Made by a program: the position numbers and the translations under genes. This document shows, one piece after another, positions 51,419-60,902 of a DNA stretch of 64,000 nucleotides. Every line of letters starts with the position of its first letter. Within the stretch, counting starts at the first letter, position 1. The DNA comes from Bacteroidales bacterium. Lineage in GTDB: Bacteria; Bacteroidota; Bacteroidia; Bacteroidales; Paludibacteraceae. The DNA is taken from assembly GCA_015061165.1 (NCBI GenBank), contig SUXC01000004.1:62001-126000 (forward strand), given 5' to 3'. The notes below the pieces were generated by a model. The model saw only the letters and a program-made list of their open reading frames with translations, had not been told where the DNA came from and did no database searches.

Positions 51419-51447
51419 AAAGTGCGGAGTAATCTGCACTTTTTTTT
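51419..51447 (+). terminator. Intrinsic terminator of the DUF3987 unit
   Basis: AAAGTGC and GCACTTT pair around a short loop, followed by a long T-run. A short-word repeat (AATTCTTAATTC, 51388-51418) precedes it. Confidence 0.8.
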
Positions 51448-51469
51448 GTGTTATGCGGGCTACGCCCTC

Positions 51470-51557
51470 GCATTAAGCGACCTGTTGTACCTTCGAGGGC
51501 ACCGACCTCGTTCGCTTCGCATCACTCGCCCACCTCGAAAGTACGGTCGCTCAATGC
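51470..51557. repeat. Long inverted repeat between the DUF3987 unit and pheT
   Basis: GCATTAAGCGACC-tgtt-GTACCTTCGAGG (51470-51498) is complementary, with a 4-nt bulge and two mismatches, to CCTCGAAAGTAC-GGTCGCTCAATGC (51533-51557). The loop includes GACCTCGTTCGCTTCGCATC. No gene is present here; it may be a palindromic element. Confidence 0.65.
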
Positions 51558-51608
51558 AGCCCATTTCCAACAAAATCGCACTTGAAAGTAAACTTTCGCG
51601 CGATTTTC

Positions 51609-51640
51609 TTGCAAATGTGCATTTTTTGTTGTACCTTTGC
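51609..51640 (+). promoter_or_regulatory. Promoter of pheT
   Basis: TTGCAAATGTGCATTTTTTG leads to TACCTTTGC (51632-51640) with a 20-nt spacer from TTG. The spacer closely matches those at 59058 and 59864. Confidence 0.75.
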
Positions 51641-51711
51641 GGGCATTTTGGCAGAGTGCGCCATTTTAGACAAAAAACAACTTATTTTAGAATAAAATAA
51701 ATACAAGCAAT

Positions 51712-54225
51712 ATGAACATCTCATACAACTGGCTCAAACGCTACATCACACTCAACGACAGTGCAGAACAAGTAGCACAAATACTTACCTCTATCGGATT
51801 GGAAGTAGGCAAAGTAGAAAAAGTACAAACCATCAAAGGCGGATTAGAAGGACTCGTAGTAGGTGAAGTCATCACCTGTATTGACCACCCTAACTCCGAC
51901 CACCTACACATAACCACTACACGCGTGGCACCCGATGCTGAACCACTGCAAATCGTATGCGGAGCACCCAACGTGGCTGCTGGTCAGAAAGTTATCGTGG
52001 CTACAGTAGGCACAGTACTCTATGATGGCGATGAGAAATTTACTATCAAAAAAGGTAAAATTCGCGGTGAAGAGTCATTGGGTATGATTTGCGCAGAAGA
52101 TGAAATTGGCGTAGGCAGTAGCCACGACGGCATCATGGTACTGCCTGATGACACACCCGTGGGTATGCCTGCTAAAGAGTATTTTGGCGTAGAAGATGAC
52201 ACACTCATCGAGGTGGATATCACTCCTAACCGTGCCGACGGCGCCAGTCACTATGGCGTAGCACGCGACCTATATGCGTATTATCAGGCTAAAGGCGAGG
52301 AGGCGATAAGGCTGGAGAAACCATCTGTAGAGGACTTCCATGTACAAAGCCACGCACTCCCTATCGAGGTAGTCGTTGAGAACGCACAGGCATGTCCTCG
52401 TTACACAGGTGTGAGCATCAAAGGTGTAACTATCAAAGAGTCGCCCGATTGGCTCAAGAAAGCCCTCAACACCATCGGTATTCGCCCTATCAACAACGTG
52501 GTGGATGTAACCAACTTCGTACTACACGAGATGGGACAAGCACTCCACTCCTTCGATGCAGACAAAATCAAAGGCAACAAAGTCATCGTTAAAAACGCTA
52601 CCGAAGGACAGAAATTCATCACCCTGGATGGTATCGAGCGCACCCTCTCCGCTGCTGACCTGATGATTTGCAATGCCGAGGAGCCAATGTGTATCGCAGG
52701 CGTGTTCGGCGGACAAGACTCAGGTATCTCGGAAACGACTACAAATGTCTTCTTGGAGAGCGCGTACTTCGATCCTGTGAGCATCCGCAAGACTGCTCGC
52801 CGTCATCAATTGTCCACCGATGCCAGTTTCCGCTATGAGCGTGGGTGCGACCCAAACAACACACTCTATGTACTCAAACGTTGCGCATTGCTCATCCAAG
52901 AGGTAGCAGGCGGAGAGATCGCTATGGAAATCGTGGACGCCATCAATAGCCAATCGCCAATATCCAATAGCCCATTCCCTCCATTCCCAGTAGAGTTGAA
53001 TATTGACCGCGTTAATGCACTCATTGGCAAAGAGTTAGGAGAAGACAAAATCGAGACTATCCTCCGTGCGATGGAAGTAGAGATATACAGCAAAGACGGC
53101 AAGAATTGGCAGTTAGGCATACCTCGCTACCGCGTGGACGTACAACGCGAATGCGACGTAGTGGAGGATATCCTACGTATCTACGGCTACAACAATGTGG
53201 AGTTCCCCGAGAAACTCAACACCTCGCTCAGCTACAATCCAAAGCCTAACCCAGTGGCTCTGCAAATACGCATTTCTGAGCAACTGACCGCACAAGGCTT
53301 CAACGAGATTCTCAACAACTCGCTCACCAAAGTGTCGTACTATGAGCCATTGGAGCAACTCAGTTTGGCTACTTGTGTCAAGATCATGAACCCACTGAGC
53401 CAAGACCTTGGAGTAATGCGTCAGACATTGCTCTTTGGCGGGTTGGAGAGTATCCAACGCAATGCTAACCGCAAGAATGCCGACCTGAAGTTCTATGAGT
53501 TTGGCAACTGCTACCACTACAACGCGCAGAAGATTGCTGACCGCCAAGCCAAAGACCCACATTGGACATACGACCCACTCTACGCATACAGCGAAGAACC
53601 ACACCTGGCTCTCTGGCTCACAGGTAACAAGACTGCACAATCATGGGTGCAAAAGGAAGAAAAAGTATCTTTCTACACCCTGCACGCATACGTCAATAAC
53701 GTGCTCCGTCGTTTAGGTGTGAGTATCACAAACTGCACACTCGAGCCTATGGAGAATGAACTCTGCTCCGATGGTATGGCAATCAAAGCACCTAACGGCA
53801 AACAGATTGGCTATATGGGCATCGTAAACGGCAAACTGCTCAAGGCATTCGACATTGACAATCCTGTCTATTATGCTGACTTGGATTGGAACATGCTGCT
53901 GCGCCTCAACAAGCAATACAAACCCGTCATCAACGACCTGCCTAAGTTCCCAGAGGTGAAACGCGACTTCGCCCTACTTGTGGATAAGTCTGTGAAGTTC
54001 GCCGACCTTGCAAAAGCCGCATTGGCAACCGAGAAGAAACTGCTCAAAGCGGTCAATCTCTTTGACGTCTATGAAGGCAAGAACCTCGAAGAAGGCAAGA
54101 AGAGTTATGCTCTCTCCTTCATACTGCAAGACACAGAAAACACCCTCAAGGACAAACAGATAGAAGCCATCATGGCGAAACTGCTCAAGACCTTCGAGGA
54201 GAAATTCGGAGCAAAACTTCGTTGA
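51712..54225 (+). CDS. pheT: Phenylalanyl-tRNA synthetase beta subunit
   Basis: PheT with PheS charges tRNA-Phe. The 837-residue protein begins MNISYNWLKRYITLNDSAEQ, has the tRNA-binding OB-fold (about 40-160; ITCIDHPNSDHLHI, CGAPNVAAGQKV), the B3/B4 region (NVVDVTNFVLHEMGQALHSF), B5 (YRVDVQRECDVVEDILRIYG) and the C-terminal FDX-ACB domain (PEVKRDFALLVD). S-Q-S-P-I-S-N-S near residue 417 comes from a short-word repeat (about 52943-52975), and KGEEAIRLEK near residue 196 from a GGCGA-word. pheS is not in the window. Confidence 0.95.
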   Translation: MNISYNWLKRYITLNDSAEQVAQILTSIGLEVGKVEKVQTIKGGLEGLVVGEVITCIDHPNSDHLHITTTRVAPDAEPLQIVCGAPNVAAGQKVIVATVGTVLYDGDEKFTIKKGKIRGEESLGMICAEDEIGVGSSHDGIMVLPDDTPVGMPAKEYFGVEDDTLIEVDITPNRADGASHYGVARDLYAYYQAKGEEAIRLEKPSVEDFHVQSHALPIEVVVENAQACPRYTGVSIKGVTIKESPDWLKKALNTIGIRPINNVVDVTNFVLHEMGQALHSFDADKIKGNKVIVKNATEGQKFITLDGIERTLSAADLMICNAEEPMCIAGVFGGQDSGISETTTNVFLESAYFDPVSIRKTARRHQLSTDASFRYERGCDPNNTLYVLKRCALLIQEVAGGEIAMEIVDAINSQSPISNSPFPPFPVELNIDRVNALIGKELGEDKIETILRAMEVEIYSKDGKNWQLGIPRYRVDVQRECDVVEDILRIYGYNNVEFPEKLNTSLSYNPKPNPVALQIRISEQLTAQGFNEILNNSLTKVSYYEPLEQLSLATCVKIMNPLSQDLGVMRQTLLFGGLESIQRNANRKNADLKFYEFGNCYHYNAQKIADRQAKDPHWTYDPLYAYSEEPHLALWLTGNKTAQSWVQKEEKVSFYTLHAYVNNVLRRLGVSITNCTLEPMENELCSDGMAIKAPNGKQIGYMGIVNGKLLKAFDIDNPVYYADLDWNMLLRLNKQYKPVINDLPKFPEVKRDFALLVDKSVKFADLAKAALATEKKLLKAVNLFDVYEGKNLEEGKKSYALSFILQDTENTLKDKQIEAIMAKLLKTFEEKFGAKLR

Positions 54226-54785
54226 TGCCCTATCCTCTTTCACATATTGCTGTCTTCGCCTCGGGTACAGGCACCACGCTGCAAACATTGATTGACCAAC
54301 AAACGCAGTGTGGCTATCGTATAGCATTGGTAGTTACCAACCGCCCTTGCCCATCGCTACAGCGAGCAGAGCAAGCCGACATACCAACCCTGCTATCCAC
54401 CGATTGGACGGACATAGACCATGCCCTACAGCAGCACCATATACAATTGGTGGTATTGGCGGGATTTTTGGCAATCATCCCCGAGTGGATATGTACGAAG
54501 TGGGACAAACGCATTATCAATATCCACCCTTCGCTGCTTCCTAAGCATGGAGGCAAAGGTATGTACGGTATTCACGTACAGGAAGCGGTATTGGCAGCAG
54601 GCGATACCGTAGCTGGTTGCACGGTACATTATGTCAGTGCAGCGATTGACGGTGGTAGTATCATTGCCCAAGCGCAGGTAGAAGTGCTGCCCAACGACAC
54701 CCCCGAGAGTCTATCCGCTCGCGTACAACAACAAGAGAAACGCCTCCTCCCTCGTACCATTGCCGAAATAATTCAAAATTCATAA
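54225..54785 (+). CDS. purN: Folate-dependent phosphoribosylglycinamide formyltransferase
   Basis: PurN transfers a formyl group from 10-formyl-THF to GAR, the same step as PurT (28572). The 186-residue protein starts at the ATG overlapping the pheT stop by 1 bp (TGATG). It has [25 protein letters not shown], the catalytic [12 protein letters not shown] segment (Asn and His) and [14 protein letters not shown] (Asp). Having both PurN and PurT gives flexibility between folate and formate as one-carbon donors. Confidence 0.93.
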   Translation: MPYPLSHIAVFASGTGTTLQTLIDQQTQCGYRIALVVTNRPCPSLQRAEQADIPTLLSTDWTDIDHALQQHHIQLVVLAGFLAIIPEWICTKWDKRIINIHPSLLPKHGGKGMYGIHVQEAVLAAGDTVAGCTVHYVSAAIDGGSIIAQAQVEVLPNDTPESLSARVQQQEKRLLPRTIAEIIQNS

Positions 54786-54801
54786 TTCAAAATTCAAAAC
54801 T

Positions 54802-56388
54802 GTGTTGAACAACGCTGAACAACAAGAGATACTGCGTCGCCGCACGTTTGCGATTATCTCGCACCCTGATGCGGGTAAAACGACGCTCACCGAGAAACTG
54901 CTGCTCTATGGAGGTGCTATCCATGTGGCAGGAGCTGTCAAGTCAAATAAGATTCGCAAGACTGCCACTTCCGACTGGATGGAGATTGAGAAGCAACGCG
55001 GAATATCCGTGGCTACTTCCGTCATGGGATTTGACTACAACAACTACCATATCAATATTCTCGACACCCCGGGTCACCAAGACTTTGCGGAGGACACGTT
55101 CCGCACGCTGACTGCCGTGGATTCCGTGGTCATTGTCATAGACTCTGCCAAGGGTGTGGAGACACAGACACGACGACTCATGCAAGTCTGCCGTATGCGC
55201 AAGACGCCCGTCATGGTCTTTGTCAATAAGATGGACCGAGAGGGTAAAGACCCATTCGACCTCATGGACGAAGTGGAAAGCGAACTTGGAATACATGTCC
55301 GTCCACTATCATGGCCTATCAATAGCGGACAACGATTCAAGGGGGTCTATAATATCTTCCAATCCACCCTCGACCTCTATACGCCTAACAAAACGCAGGT
55401 AACCGAGTCTATCCGTTTCGAAGATGTCAGCGACCCGCAGATTGCAGACCTCGTGGGCGATGCAGATGCCTTGAAACTCCAAGAAGACTTAGAGATGATC
55501 GAAGGTGTGTATAACCCTTTCAGTCAGGAGGAATACCTTGCAGGCGAGTTGGCACCTGTGTTCTTCGGCTCGGCGCTTAATACATTCGGAGTGAAAGAAC
55601 TATTGGAGTGTTTTGTGCAGATAGCCCCATCGCCACGACCTGTGGAGGCCATTGAGCGCAAGGTCGAACCGATGGAAGATGGCTTCACGGCTTTCTGCTT
55701 CAAGATTCACGCTAACATGGACCCCAACCACCGTTCGTGTATTGCTTTCTTCAAGATTTGTTCAGGCAAGTTCGTGCGTAACACCTATTATAAACACGTG
55801 CGCGAGAACCGCCAGATGCGTTTTGCAGCACCTACATGCTTTATGGCGCAACGCAAAGAGACTGTGGATGAAGCCTTTGCAGGGGATATTGTTGGTTTGC
55901 CAGATACGGGCAACTTCAAGATTGGCGACACACTTACCGCGGGCGAGACTCTGCACTTCAAGGGACTGCCCTCTTTCTCGCCAGAGATGTTCAAGTATAT
56001 TGAGAATGCCGACCCAATGAAGCAAAAGCAATTGGAGAAAGGTATCAATCAACTCATGGATGAGGGTGTGGCTCAACTCTTTGTCAGTCAGTTCAATGGC
56101 AGAAAAATCATCGGTACGGTCGGACAATTGCAGTTCGAGGTTATCCAATATCGTTTGGAGCACGAATACCAAGCCAAGTGCCGTTGGGAACCATTGCAGA
56201 TGTTCAAGGCATGTTGGATTGAGTCGGACAACGAACAAGAATTGGATATGTTCAAGAAGCGCAAAGCGCAGTATATGGCTAAGGACAAAGAGGGTCGCGA
56301 TGTCTTTATGGCAGATAGTGGATATGTCCTGCAAATGGCACAGAATGACTATAAGAACATTAAGTTCCATTTTACCAGTGAGTTTTAA
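54802..56388 (+). CDS. prfC: Peptide chain release factor 3
   Basis: RF3 is a GTPase that releases RF1/RF2 from the ribosome after termination. The 528-residue protein has the G1 motif [21 protein letters not shown]2 [15 protein letters not shown]3 [14 protein letters not shown] and G4 [12 protein letters not shown]. The start appears to be GTG at 54802 (TTG at 54805 is possible); no ATG fits. It follows purN by 16 bp containing AATTCATAATTC words. Confidence 0.94.
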   Translation: MLNNAEQQEILRRRTFAIISHPDAGKTTLTEKLLLYGGAIHVAGAVKSNKIRKTATSDWMEIEKQRGISVATSVMGFDYNNYHINILDTPGHQDFAEDTFRTLTAVDSVVIVIDSAKGVETQTRRLMQVCRMRKTPVMVFVNKMDREGKDPFDLMDEVESELGIHVRPLSWPINSGQRFKGVYNIFQSTLDLYTPNKTQVTESIRFEDVSDPQIADLVGDADALKLQEDLEMIEGVYNPFSQEEYLAGELAPVFFGSALNTFGVKELLECFVQIAPSPRPVEAIERKVEPMEDGFTAFCFKIHANMDPNHRSCIAFFKICSGKFVRNTYYKHVRENRQMRFAAPTCFMAQRKETVDEAFAGDIVGLPDTGNFKIGDTLTAGETLHFKGLPSFSPEMFKYIENADPMKQKQLEKGINQLMDEGVAQLFVSQFNGRKIIGTVGQLQFEVIQYRLEHEYQAKCRWEPLQMFKACWIESDNEQELDMFKKRKAQYMAKDKEGRDVFMADSGYVLQMAQNDYKNIKFHFTSEF

Positions 56389-56391
56389 CCA

Positions 56392-56490
56392 GATTCGCGA
56401 CTCGCGACTCCAAAAACAATGGGAATCGCGACTCCTGAATCCCGACTCCAAAACATCGGACTCCCGACTCCCGATTCCCGATAACTAACT
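56392..56490. repeat. CGACTC short-word repeat after prfC
   Basis: About eight copies of CGACTC/CGGACTC/CCGACTCC words follow prfC on the plus strand, ending CCGATTCCCGATAACTAAC. This fills almost the whole gap to the nucleoside permease gene. The AT/GC make-up differs from the other word families. Confidence 0.75.
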
Positions 56491-56506
56491 TAAAAATAAA
56501 CAGAAT

Positions 56507-57784
56507 ATGAAGAACATCAAACTTCGACTAACAGTCATGAACTTCCTCGAATTTGCCGTTTGGGGAGCGTATTTAACATCTATGGGTACCTACCTTGCCA
56601 CGCACGGTATGGCTACCAATATCGGTTGGTTCTATTCCATCCAAGGTATCGTAAGTCTTTTCATGCCAGCATTGATGGGTATTGTGGCAGACCGTTGGAT
56701 TCCTGCCGAGAAAGCACTCAGTCTTTGCCACGCATTGGCAGGTTCATTTATGATTGCTACGGGCGTGTATGGTCTGATGGCAGGTGATGGCGTAGTCTTC
56801 TCTACCCTCTTCTCGCTTTACACCGCTTCGGTGGCATTCTTCATGCCTACCCTTGCGCTCAGCAACTCGGTGGCATATACAGCATTGACACAAGCGAAAT
56901 TGGATACGGTTAAGGATTTTCCACCTATCCGCGTGTTGGGTACGGTTGGTTTCATTGTAACTATGTGGATTGTGGACTTGTGTGGTTTCCAAGCTACACC
57001 TAAGCAGTTTGTTGTCAGTGGTGCATTGAGTATTGTGCTTGCTCTTTATTCGCTGACTTTGCCTAAGTGTCCTACCAAAGGTCATGTGGAGAACAAGTCG
57101 CTTGTGGAGGCATTGGGATTGGAGGCTTTTGCCCTGTTCAAACAAAAGAAGATGGCGGTATTCTTCATCTTCTCTATGTTGTTGGGAATGTGTTTGCAGA
57201 TTACCAACGGCTATGCTAACCCATTCATTACCAGTTTCGGAGCCATTGAGGAGTTTGCGGACACCTTCGGTGTACAACACGCTAATATCCTGATTTCTAT
57301 CTCGCAAATCTGCGAGGCACTTTGTATCTTGTTTATCCCATTCTTCTTGAAGCGTTTTGGTATCAAGTCTGTGATGTTGATGGCTATGTTTGCATGGGTA
57401 TTGCGTTTTGGTCTGTTTGGTGCGGGTAATCCGGGTATGCCAGGCGTGATTTTGTTTGTCTTGAGTTGCATTGTGTATGGCTTTGCGTTTGACTTCTTCA
57501 ATATCTCTGGTTCGTTGTATGTGGATCAAGAGACGGATCCTGCTCAACGCTCCAGCGCACAAGGATTGTTTGTGATGATGACTAATGGTTTTGGTGCTAC
57601 TATTGGTACGTTGGCAGCGCAGGCTATTGTCAATCATTTTGTTCATGCGAAGGCTGTAGTGTCAGCAGGTCCGATGGCTATCTGGCAAGGTTGGCAAACC
57701 AGTTGGTATATTTTCGCGGGCTTCGCGTTGGTAGTTGCTATTGCTTTCTGGATTATTTTCCCTAAGACTCCAGTGAAGAAATAG
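56507..57784 (+). CDS. Nucleoside:H+ symporter family permease
   Basis: A 425-residue inner-membrane protein with about 12 hydrophobic segments. The N-terminus LRLTVMNFLEFAVWGAYLTS and the later WFYSIQGIVSLFMPALMGIV and DFPPIRVLGTVGFIVTMWIV are typical of NupG/XapB-type nucleoside:proton symporters of the major facilitator superfamily. It would import nucleosides for salvage, beside the many purine biosynthesis genes here. Substrate range cannot be told. Confidence 0.85.
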   Translation: MKNIKLRLTVMNFLEFAVWGAYLTSMGTYLATHGMATNIGWFYSIQGIVSLFMPALMGIVADRWIPAEKALSLCHALAGSFMIATGVYGLMAGDGVVFSTLFSLYTASVAFFMPTLALSNSVAYTALTQAKLDTVKDFPPIRVLGTVGFIVTMWIVDLCGFQATPKQFVVSGALSIVLALYSLTLPKCPTKGHVENKSLVEALGLEAFALFKQKKMAVFFIFSMLLGMCLQITNGYANPFITSFGAIEEFADTFGVQHANILISISQICEALCILFIPFFLKRFGIKSVMLMAMFAWVLRFGLFGAGNPGMPGVILFVLSCIVYGFAFDFFNISGSLYVDQETDPAQRSSAQGLFVMMTNGFGATIGTLAAQAIVNHFVHAKAVVSAGPMAIWQGWQTSWYIFAGFALVVAIAFWIIFPKTPVKK

Positions 57785-57848
57785 ACACACCTCACCTCCT
57801 CTCGTGGGAGGGAACGGTTGTTAATAGACTTAACACATTTATACATGC

Positions 57849-57885
57849 AATCGCCACTTATGTTTTCGGACATAGGTGGCGATTT
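57849..57885. terminator. Intrinsic terminator with TTTTCGGACATA loop
   Basis: AATCGCCACTTATG pairs with CATAGGTGGCGATT around TTTTCGGA, followed by TTTG. It is nearly the same as the hairpin at 43747-43787 and lies between convergent genes. Confidence 0.8.
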
Positions 57886-57957
57886 TGTGAAAGGTTTTAT
57901 CGGGTGGATAAGCGGTGGATAAGCGGTGGTTAGCCTTTTCTGATTAGCACATAATCC

Positions 57958-58905
57958 TTATCCTGCAATCAAATACCAAGTATAGACTGCAAAAGCAATC
58001 ACCATCAGTGCGCCGCCTACTCTGCCAATCTTTTTGTTAAATCCAAAGAGCAGAGGTACGATGGCTGCGCCAATCATCACTCCATAATCCACCACCGTGA
58101 TACCTGCCGAAGTCAATGGCATCACCTGTGAACTCAAGCCCAAAATCAGCAAGATATTAAAGATATTCGAACCCACGATATTACCCAACGCCAATTGCGT
58201 ATTCTTCTTAAACGCAGCCACCACCGAAGCAGCCAACTCTGGCAACGAAGTGCCACAAGCAATCAGCGTAAGCGAGATAATCGCATCGCTAACGCCCCAC
58301 GACTTAGCAATACTTACCGCATCATCTACAAACATATCGCAACTCACAATCAATACACCCAGACCCACAACCACTTTTACAATGGCTAACCACAACGGCG
58401 TAGGTTTTTCTGTAGGCATCTCTTCGCTTGCTTCCGTAAGTCCATTCTTCTTGTCACGAGTGAAAGAGTACCACATATAACCCGCGAAAAGCAACAACAA
58501 TATGATACCATCCACACGACTGATTACGGCTGGAGTACCATCAAAAAAGTTGAGTGCCAACAAGGTCAGCAATATCGAAATACCAATACAAAATGGTATT
58601 TCAAAGGTCATATTCTTCTTATCTATCGCTATCGGGTAGCATATTGCGGTTAAGCCCAAGATACCCAACATATTGAAGATATTAGAACCCACCACATTGC
58701 CAATTGCCACATCGGCGTTGCCCTTCAGTGCGCCAAAGAAACTAACCACCAACTCAGGTACACTGGTACCAATGCCCACGATAACAGCACCAATCACGAA
58801 ATCCGATACATGAAAGCGTTTAGCAATAGCCACACTACCATTCAGCAACAAATCAGCACCAAACACGATGCCTACCAAAGTCACAATTAAAATAATATAT
58901 TCCAT
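57958..58905 (-). CDS. Calcium/sodium antiporter (CaCA family)
   Basis: A 315-residue inner-membrane protein of the YrbG/CaxA type. It has the two inverted alpha repeats: GTSVPELVVSFFGALKGNAD with VAIGNVVGSNIFN (about residues 47-80) and CGTSLPELAASVVAAFKKNT with LALGNIVGSNIFN (about 211-245). About ten membrane segments are visible. It probably exports Ca2+ in exchange for Na+ or H+. It is convergent with the nucleoside permease gene. Confidence 0.9.
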   Translation of the reverse strand: MEYIILIVTLVGIVFGADLLLNGSVAIAKRFHVSDFVIGAVIVGIGTSVPELVVSFFGALKGNADVAIGNVVGSNIFNMLGILGLTAICYPIAIDKKNMTFEIPFCIGISILLTLLALNFFDGTPAVISRVDGIILLLLFAGYMWYSFTRDKKNGLTEASEEMPTEKPTPLWLAIVKVVVGLGVLIVSCDMFVDDAVSIAKSWGVSDAIISLTLIACGTSLPELAASVVAAFKKNTQLALGNIVGSNIFNILLILGLSSQVMPLTSAGITVVDYGVMIGAAIVPLLFGFNKKIGRVGGALMVIAFAVYTWYLIAG

Positions 58906-59057
58906 AATTAATAAGTTTTAGTACGCTCATTGCATTCGCTGTAGTCTACAGGCGGTCGCTCTACTATCCAATCAACAATTCTCGTGCAAAAGTAGCGCAA
59001 TATTATTACACAAGTATGAAGATTTTGTTAAGAAATTATTAAATTCTGGAAATATAA

Positions 59058-59089
59058 TTGGACATGTGCATATTTTTTTGTACCTTTGC
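59058..59089 (+). promoter_or_regulatory. Promoter of the exported protein gene
   Basis: TTG (59058-59060), 20 nt with ATGTGCATATTTTTTT, then TACCTTTGC (59081-59089). Confidence 0.75.
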
Positions 59090-59108
59090 AGCATAAAACG
59101 GATTTGTA

Positions 59109-59537
59109 GTGAGAGACTTGCGCTATATATTGCTCGTATTGATAATTGGACTATGTGCATCTGTGCATATGTCCGACCTTTCTGCTCAAGATACAGCATC
59201 TTGCCCATCAGCGAGTGCAAGCGCGGTGTCTTCCGTACTAAATGATATATCAGAGGACTACGCCAAACGTCTTCAGCAACAATACGATTGGACCGATGCC
59301 CTCACTTCGTATCAAATCGGTACGCGTAGCGAAGATAATCGCTTGCGCACTCGCCGTCAGGAACGTATTTCCACATCGTGGCAACTGCGTACCAACACGC
59401 AGCAACTATGTGCTGCATTGCGCTACCATGCCAATAGTATCTCTCACAATATCAAGCGTATAGTGGCACTATCATGCACAACGCCACTTAGTTTACCCAC
59501 AGAACACATCTCTTTCCCATTCCATAGTTTTTGGTAG
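59109..59537 (+). CDS. Exported protein of unknown function
   Basis: A 142-residue ORF with a hydrophobic N-terminus (about residues 6-18) ending in LSAQ, like a signal peptide. The mature part is helical and Arg/Gln-rich (QIGTRSEDNRLRTRRQERIS), with a C-terminal stretch of SLPTEHISFPFHSFW. The start seems to be GTG at 59109, 20 bp after the -7 box. I do not recognise a family; the small membrane protein gene follows. Confidence 0.55.
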   Translation: MRDLRYILLVLIIGLCASVHMSDLSAQDTASCPSASASAVSSVLNDISEDYAKRLQQQYDWTDALTSYQIGTRSEDNRLRTRRQERISTSWQLRTNTQQLCAALRYHANSISHNIKRIVALSCTTPLSLPTEHISFPFHSFW

Positions 59538-59610
59538 TTATCTAACCTATATCCAATAGGCGGAACGCCTCCGATAACTATAAGTTTAACTATCAAAACA
59601 TAAAACAACT

Positions 59611-59739
59611 ATGGATGATTTGACAATGATCCTCCTTGCTTTGGGTATGGTAGCAGTCTTCATGGGTCCTTTCTTTGTGATTAGTGCAATCAAAGACCGC
59701 AAGGAGGCTAAGCAAAAGCAAGAAGAGGAAGAAAAATAA
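59611..59739 (+). CDS. Small single-span membrane protein
   Basis: A 42-residue ORF: MDDLTMILLALGMVAVFMGP continues with a hydrophobic span (about residues 5-26), then a charged helix rich in Lys, Glu and Gln. It follows the exported protein gene by 73 bp and precedes a terminator. Short but with good codon use and a normal AT-rich start region. Function unknown. Confidence 0.6.
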   Translation: MDDLTMILLALGMVAVFMGPFFVISAIKDRKEAKQKQEEEEK

Positions 59740-59761
59740 TAATGACAATTACCTAATAAGA

Positions 59762-59788
59762 GGGTGTATCAACTTGATGCACCCTTTT
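59762..59788 (+). terminator. Intrinsic terminator
   Basis: GGGTGTATC and GATGCACCC pair around AACTT, followed by TTTTT. Confidence 0.8.
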
Positions 59789-59863
59789 TATTGTAAAGAT
59801 TTCATGGATTCATCGAAAATAAAAATAGAATTTTCGCTCAAAAGTGAACTTTTACTCAAATCA

Positions 59864-59896
59864 TTTGCGAATGTGCATATTTTTTTGTACCTTTGC
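59864..59896 (+). promoter_or_regulatory. Promoter of the yicC-gmk-nadD operon
   Basis: TTTG (59864-59867), 20-nt spacer with AATGTGCATATTTTTT, then TACCTTTGC (59888-59896). The spacer matches the pheT and 59058 promoters. Confidence 0.75.
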
Positions 59897-59937
59897 ACTC
59901 GCAAATAGAAATAGTAAATAGTCAAATAGTAAATAAT

Positions 59938-60867
59938 ATGGTATTCTCCATGACCGGCTACGGCAAAGCAGAGTGCTTGGTAGCCAATAACAAGAAACTG
60001 GTTGTAGAAATCAAGAGTCTCAACTCCAAATCCTTGGATCTCAGTGTGCGTATAGCAGCACAATTGCGCAGCAAGGAGTTGGATATCCGCACGCTGATTG
60101 CGCAACGCCTCGAGCGCGGTAAGATAGACCTAAGTATCTACTATCAAGATGCTGCACAGGGCGAGAGCACTGCCACTTTTGCGCCTATCAACCACGAGGC
60201 ATTTGCCTATTATTATAAGGAACTTACTGCCCTACAAAACGAATTAGGTTGGGCAAACAACCAAGATATTGTTTCGGCTATCTTGCGCATGCCCGATGTC
60301 ACCAAAGTGCAAGACTGCGGCGAGGTGAGCAATGAGGAATGGGCAGTAGCACTGCAAACCATCGAGGAGGCAGTTAAGCAGTTCAATGCTTTCCGCGAAC
60401 AAGAAGGCGCATCGCTCTACCAGATGTTCTGCGAGAAGTTGGATGCTATTGCTGCCCTGTTGGCTGAAGTAGAGCCTTACGAGCAAAGTCGCGTAGAGAA
60501 AATCAAAGCACGTATTGAGGCGAACTTAGAGCAACTGTCTGCCACTACAGGGCAAGCCATCGACCGCAACCGCCTTGAGCAAGAGATGATTTATTATATC
60601 GAGAAATTGGACATCAACGAGGAGAAAGTGCGCCTGACCAACCACCTGAAGTACTTCCGTGAAACGATGGACAGTGGTAAGGCAATTGGCGATGGGCAAT
60701 TGGCTATAGGAGGCGTTGGCAAAAAACTCGGCTTTATTGCCCAAGAGATGGGACGTGAGATCAACACCCTTGGCAGCAAGAGCAACCAAAGCGAGATGCA
60801 GATCATCGTGGTGAAGATGAAAGACATCCTTGAGCAAATCAAAGAGCAAGTGCTGAATGTGTTGTAA
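59938..60867 (+). CDS. YicC/YloC family endoribonuclease
   Basis: A 309-residue protein with the family start MVFSMTGYGKAECLVANNKK and the C-terminal KKLGFIAQEMGREINTLGSK. YicC proteins are endoribonucleases that affect RNA turnover. The ATG at 59938 is used; the upstream extension translates AATAGTAAATAGTC words. An A-I-G-D-G-Q-L-A-I-G stretch near residue 250 is encoded by the short-word repeat at about 60680-60715, directly before the conserved end domain. It precedes gmk and nadD in one operon. Confidence 0.9.
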   Translation: MVFSMTGYGKAECLVANNKKLVVEIKSLNSKSLDLSVRIAAQLRSKELDIRTLIAQRLERGKIDLSIYYQDAAQGESTATFAPINHEAFAYYYKELTALQNELGWANNQDIVSAILRMPDVTKVQDCGEVSNEEWAVALQTIEEAVKQFNAFREQEGASLYQMFCEKLDAIAALLAEVEPYEQSRVEKIKARIEANLEQLSATTGQAIDRNRLEQEMIYYIEKLDINEEKVRLTNHLKYFRETMDSGKAIGDGQLAIGGVGKKLGFIAQEMGREINTLGSKSNQSEMQIIVVKMKDILEQIKEQVLNVL

Positions 60868-60902
60868 ATAGAAAACTATAAATAGTCCAATAGTAAATCC
60901 GT

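Noticed and set aside
54222..54224. TTG at 54222 as the purN start
   Set aside because: The ATG at 54225 overlaps the pheT stop as TGATG and is the more likely start.
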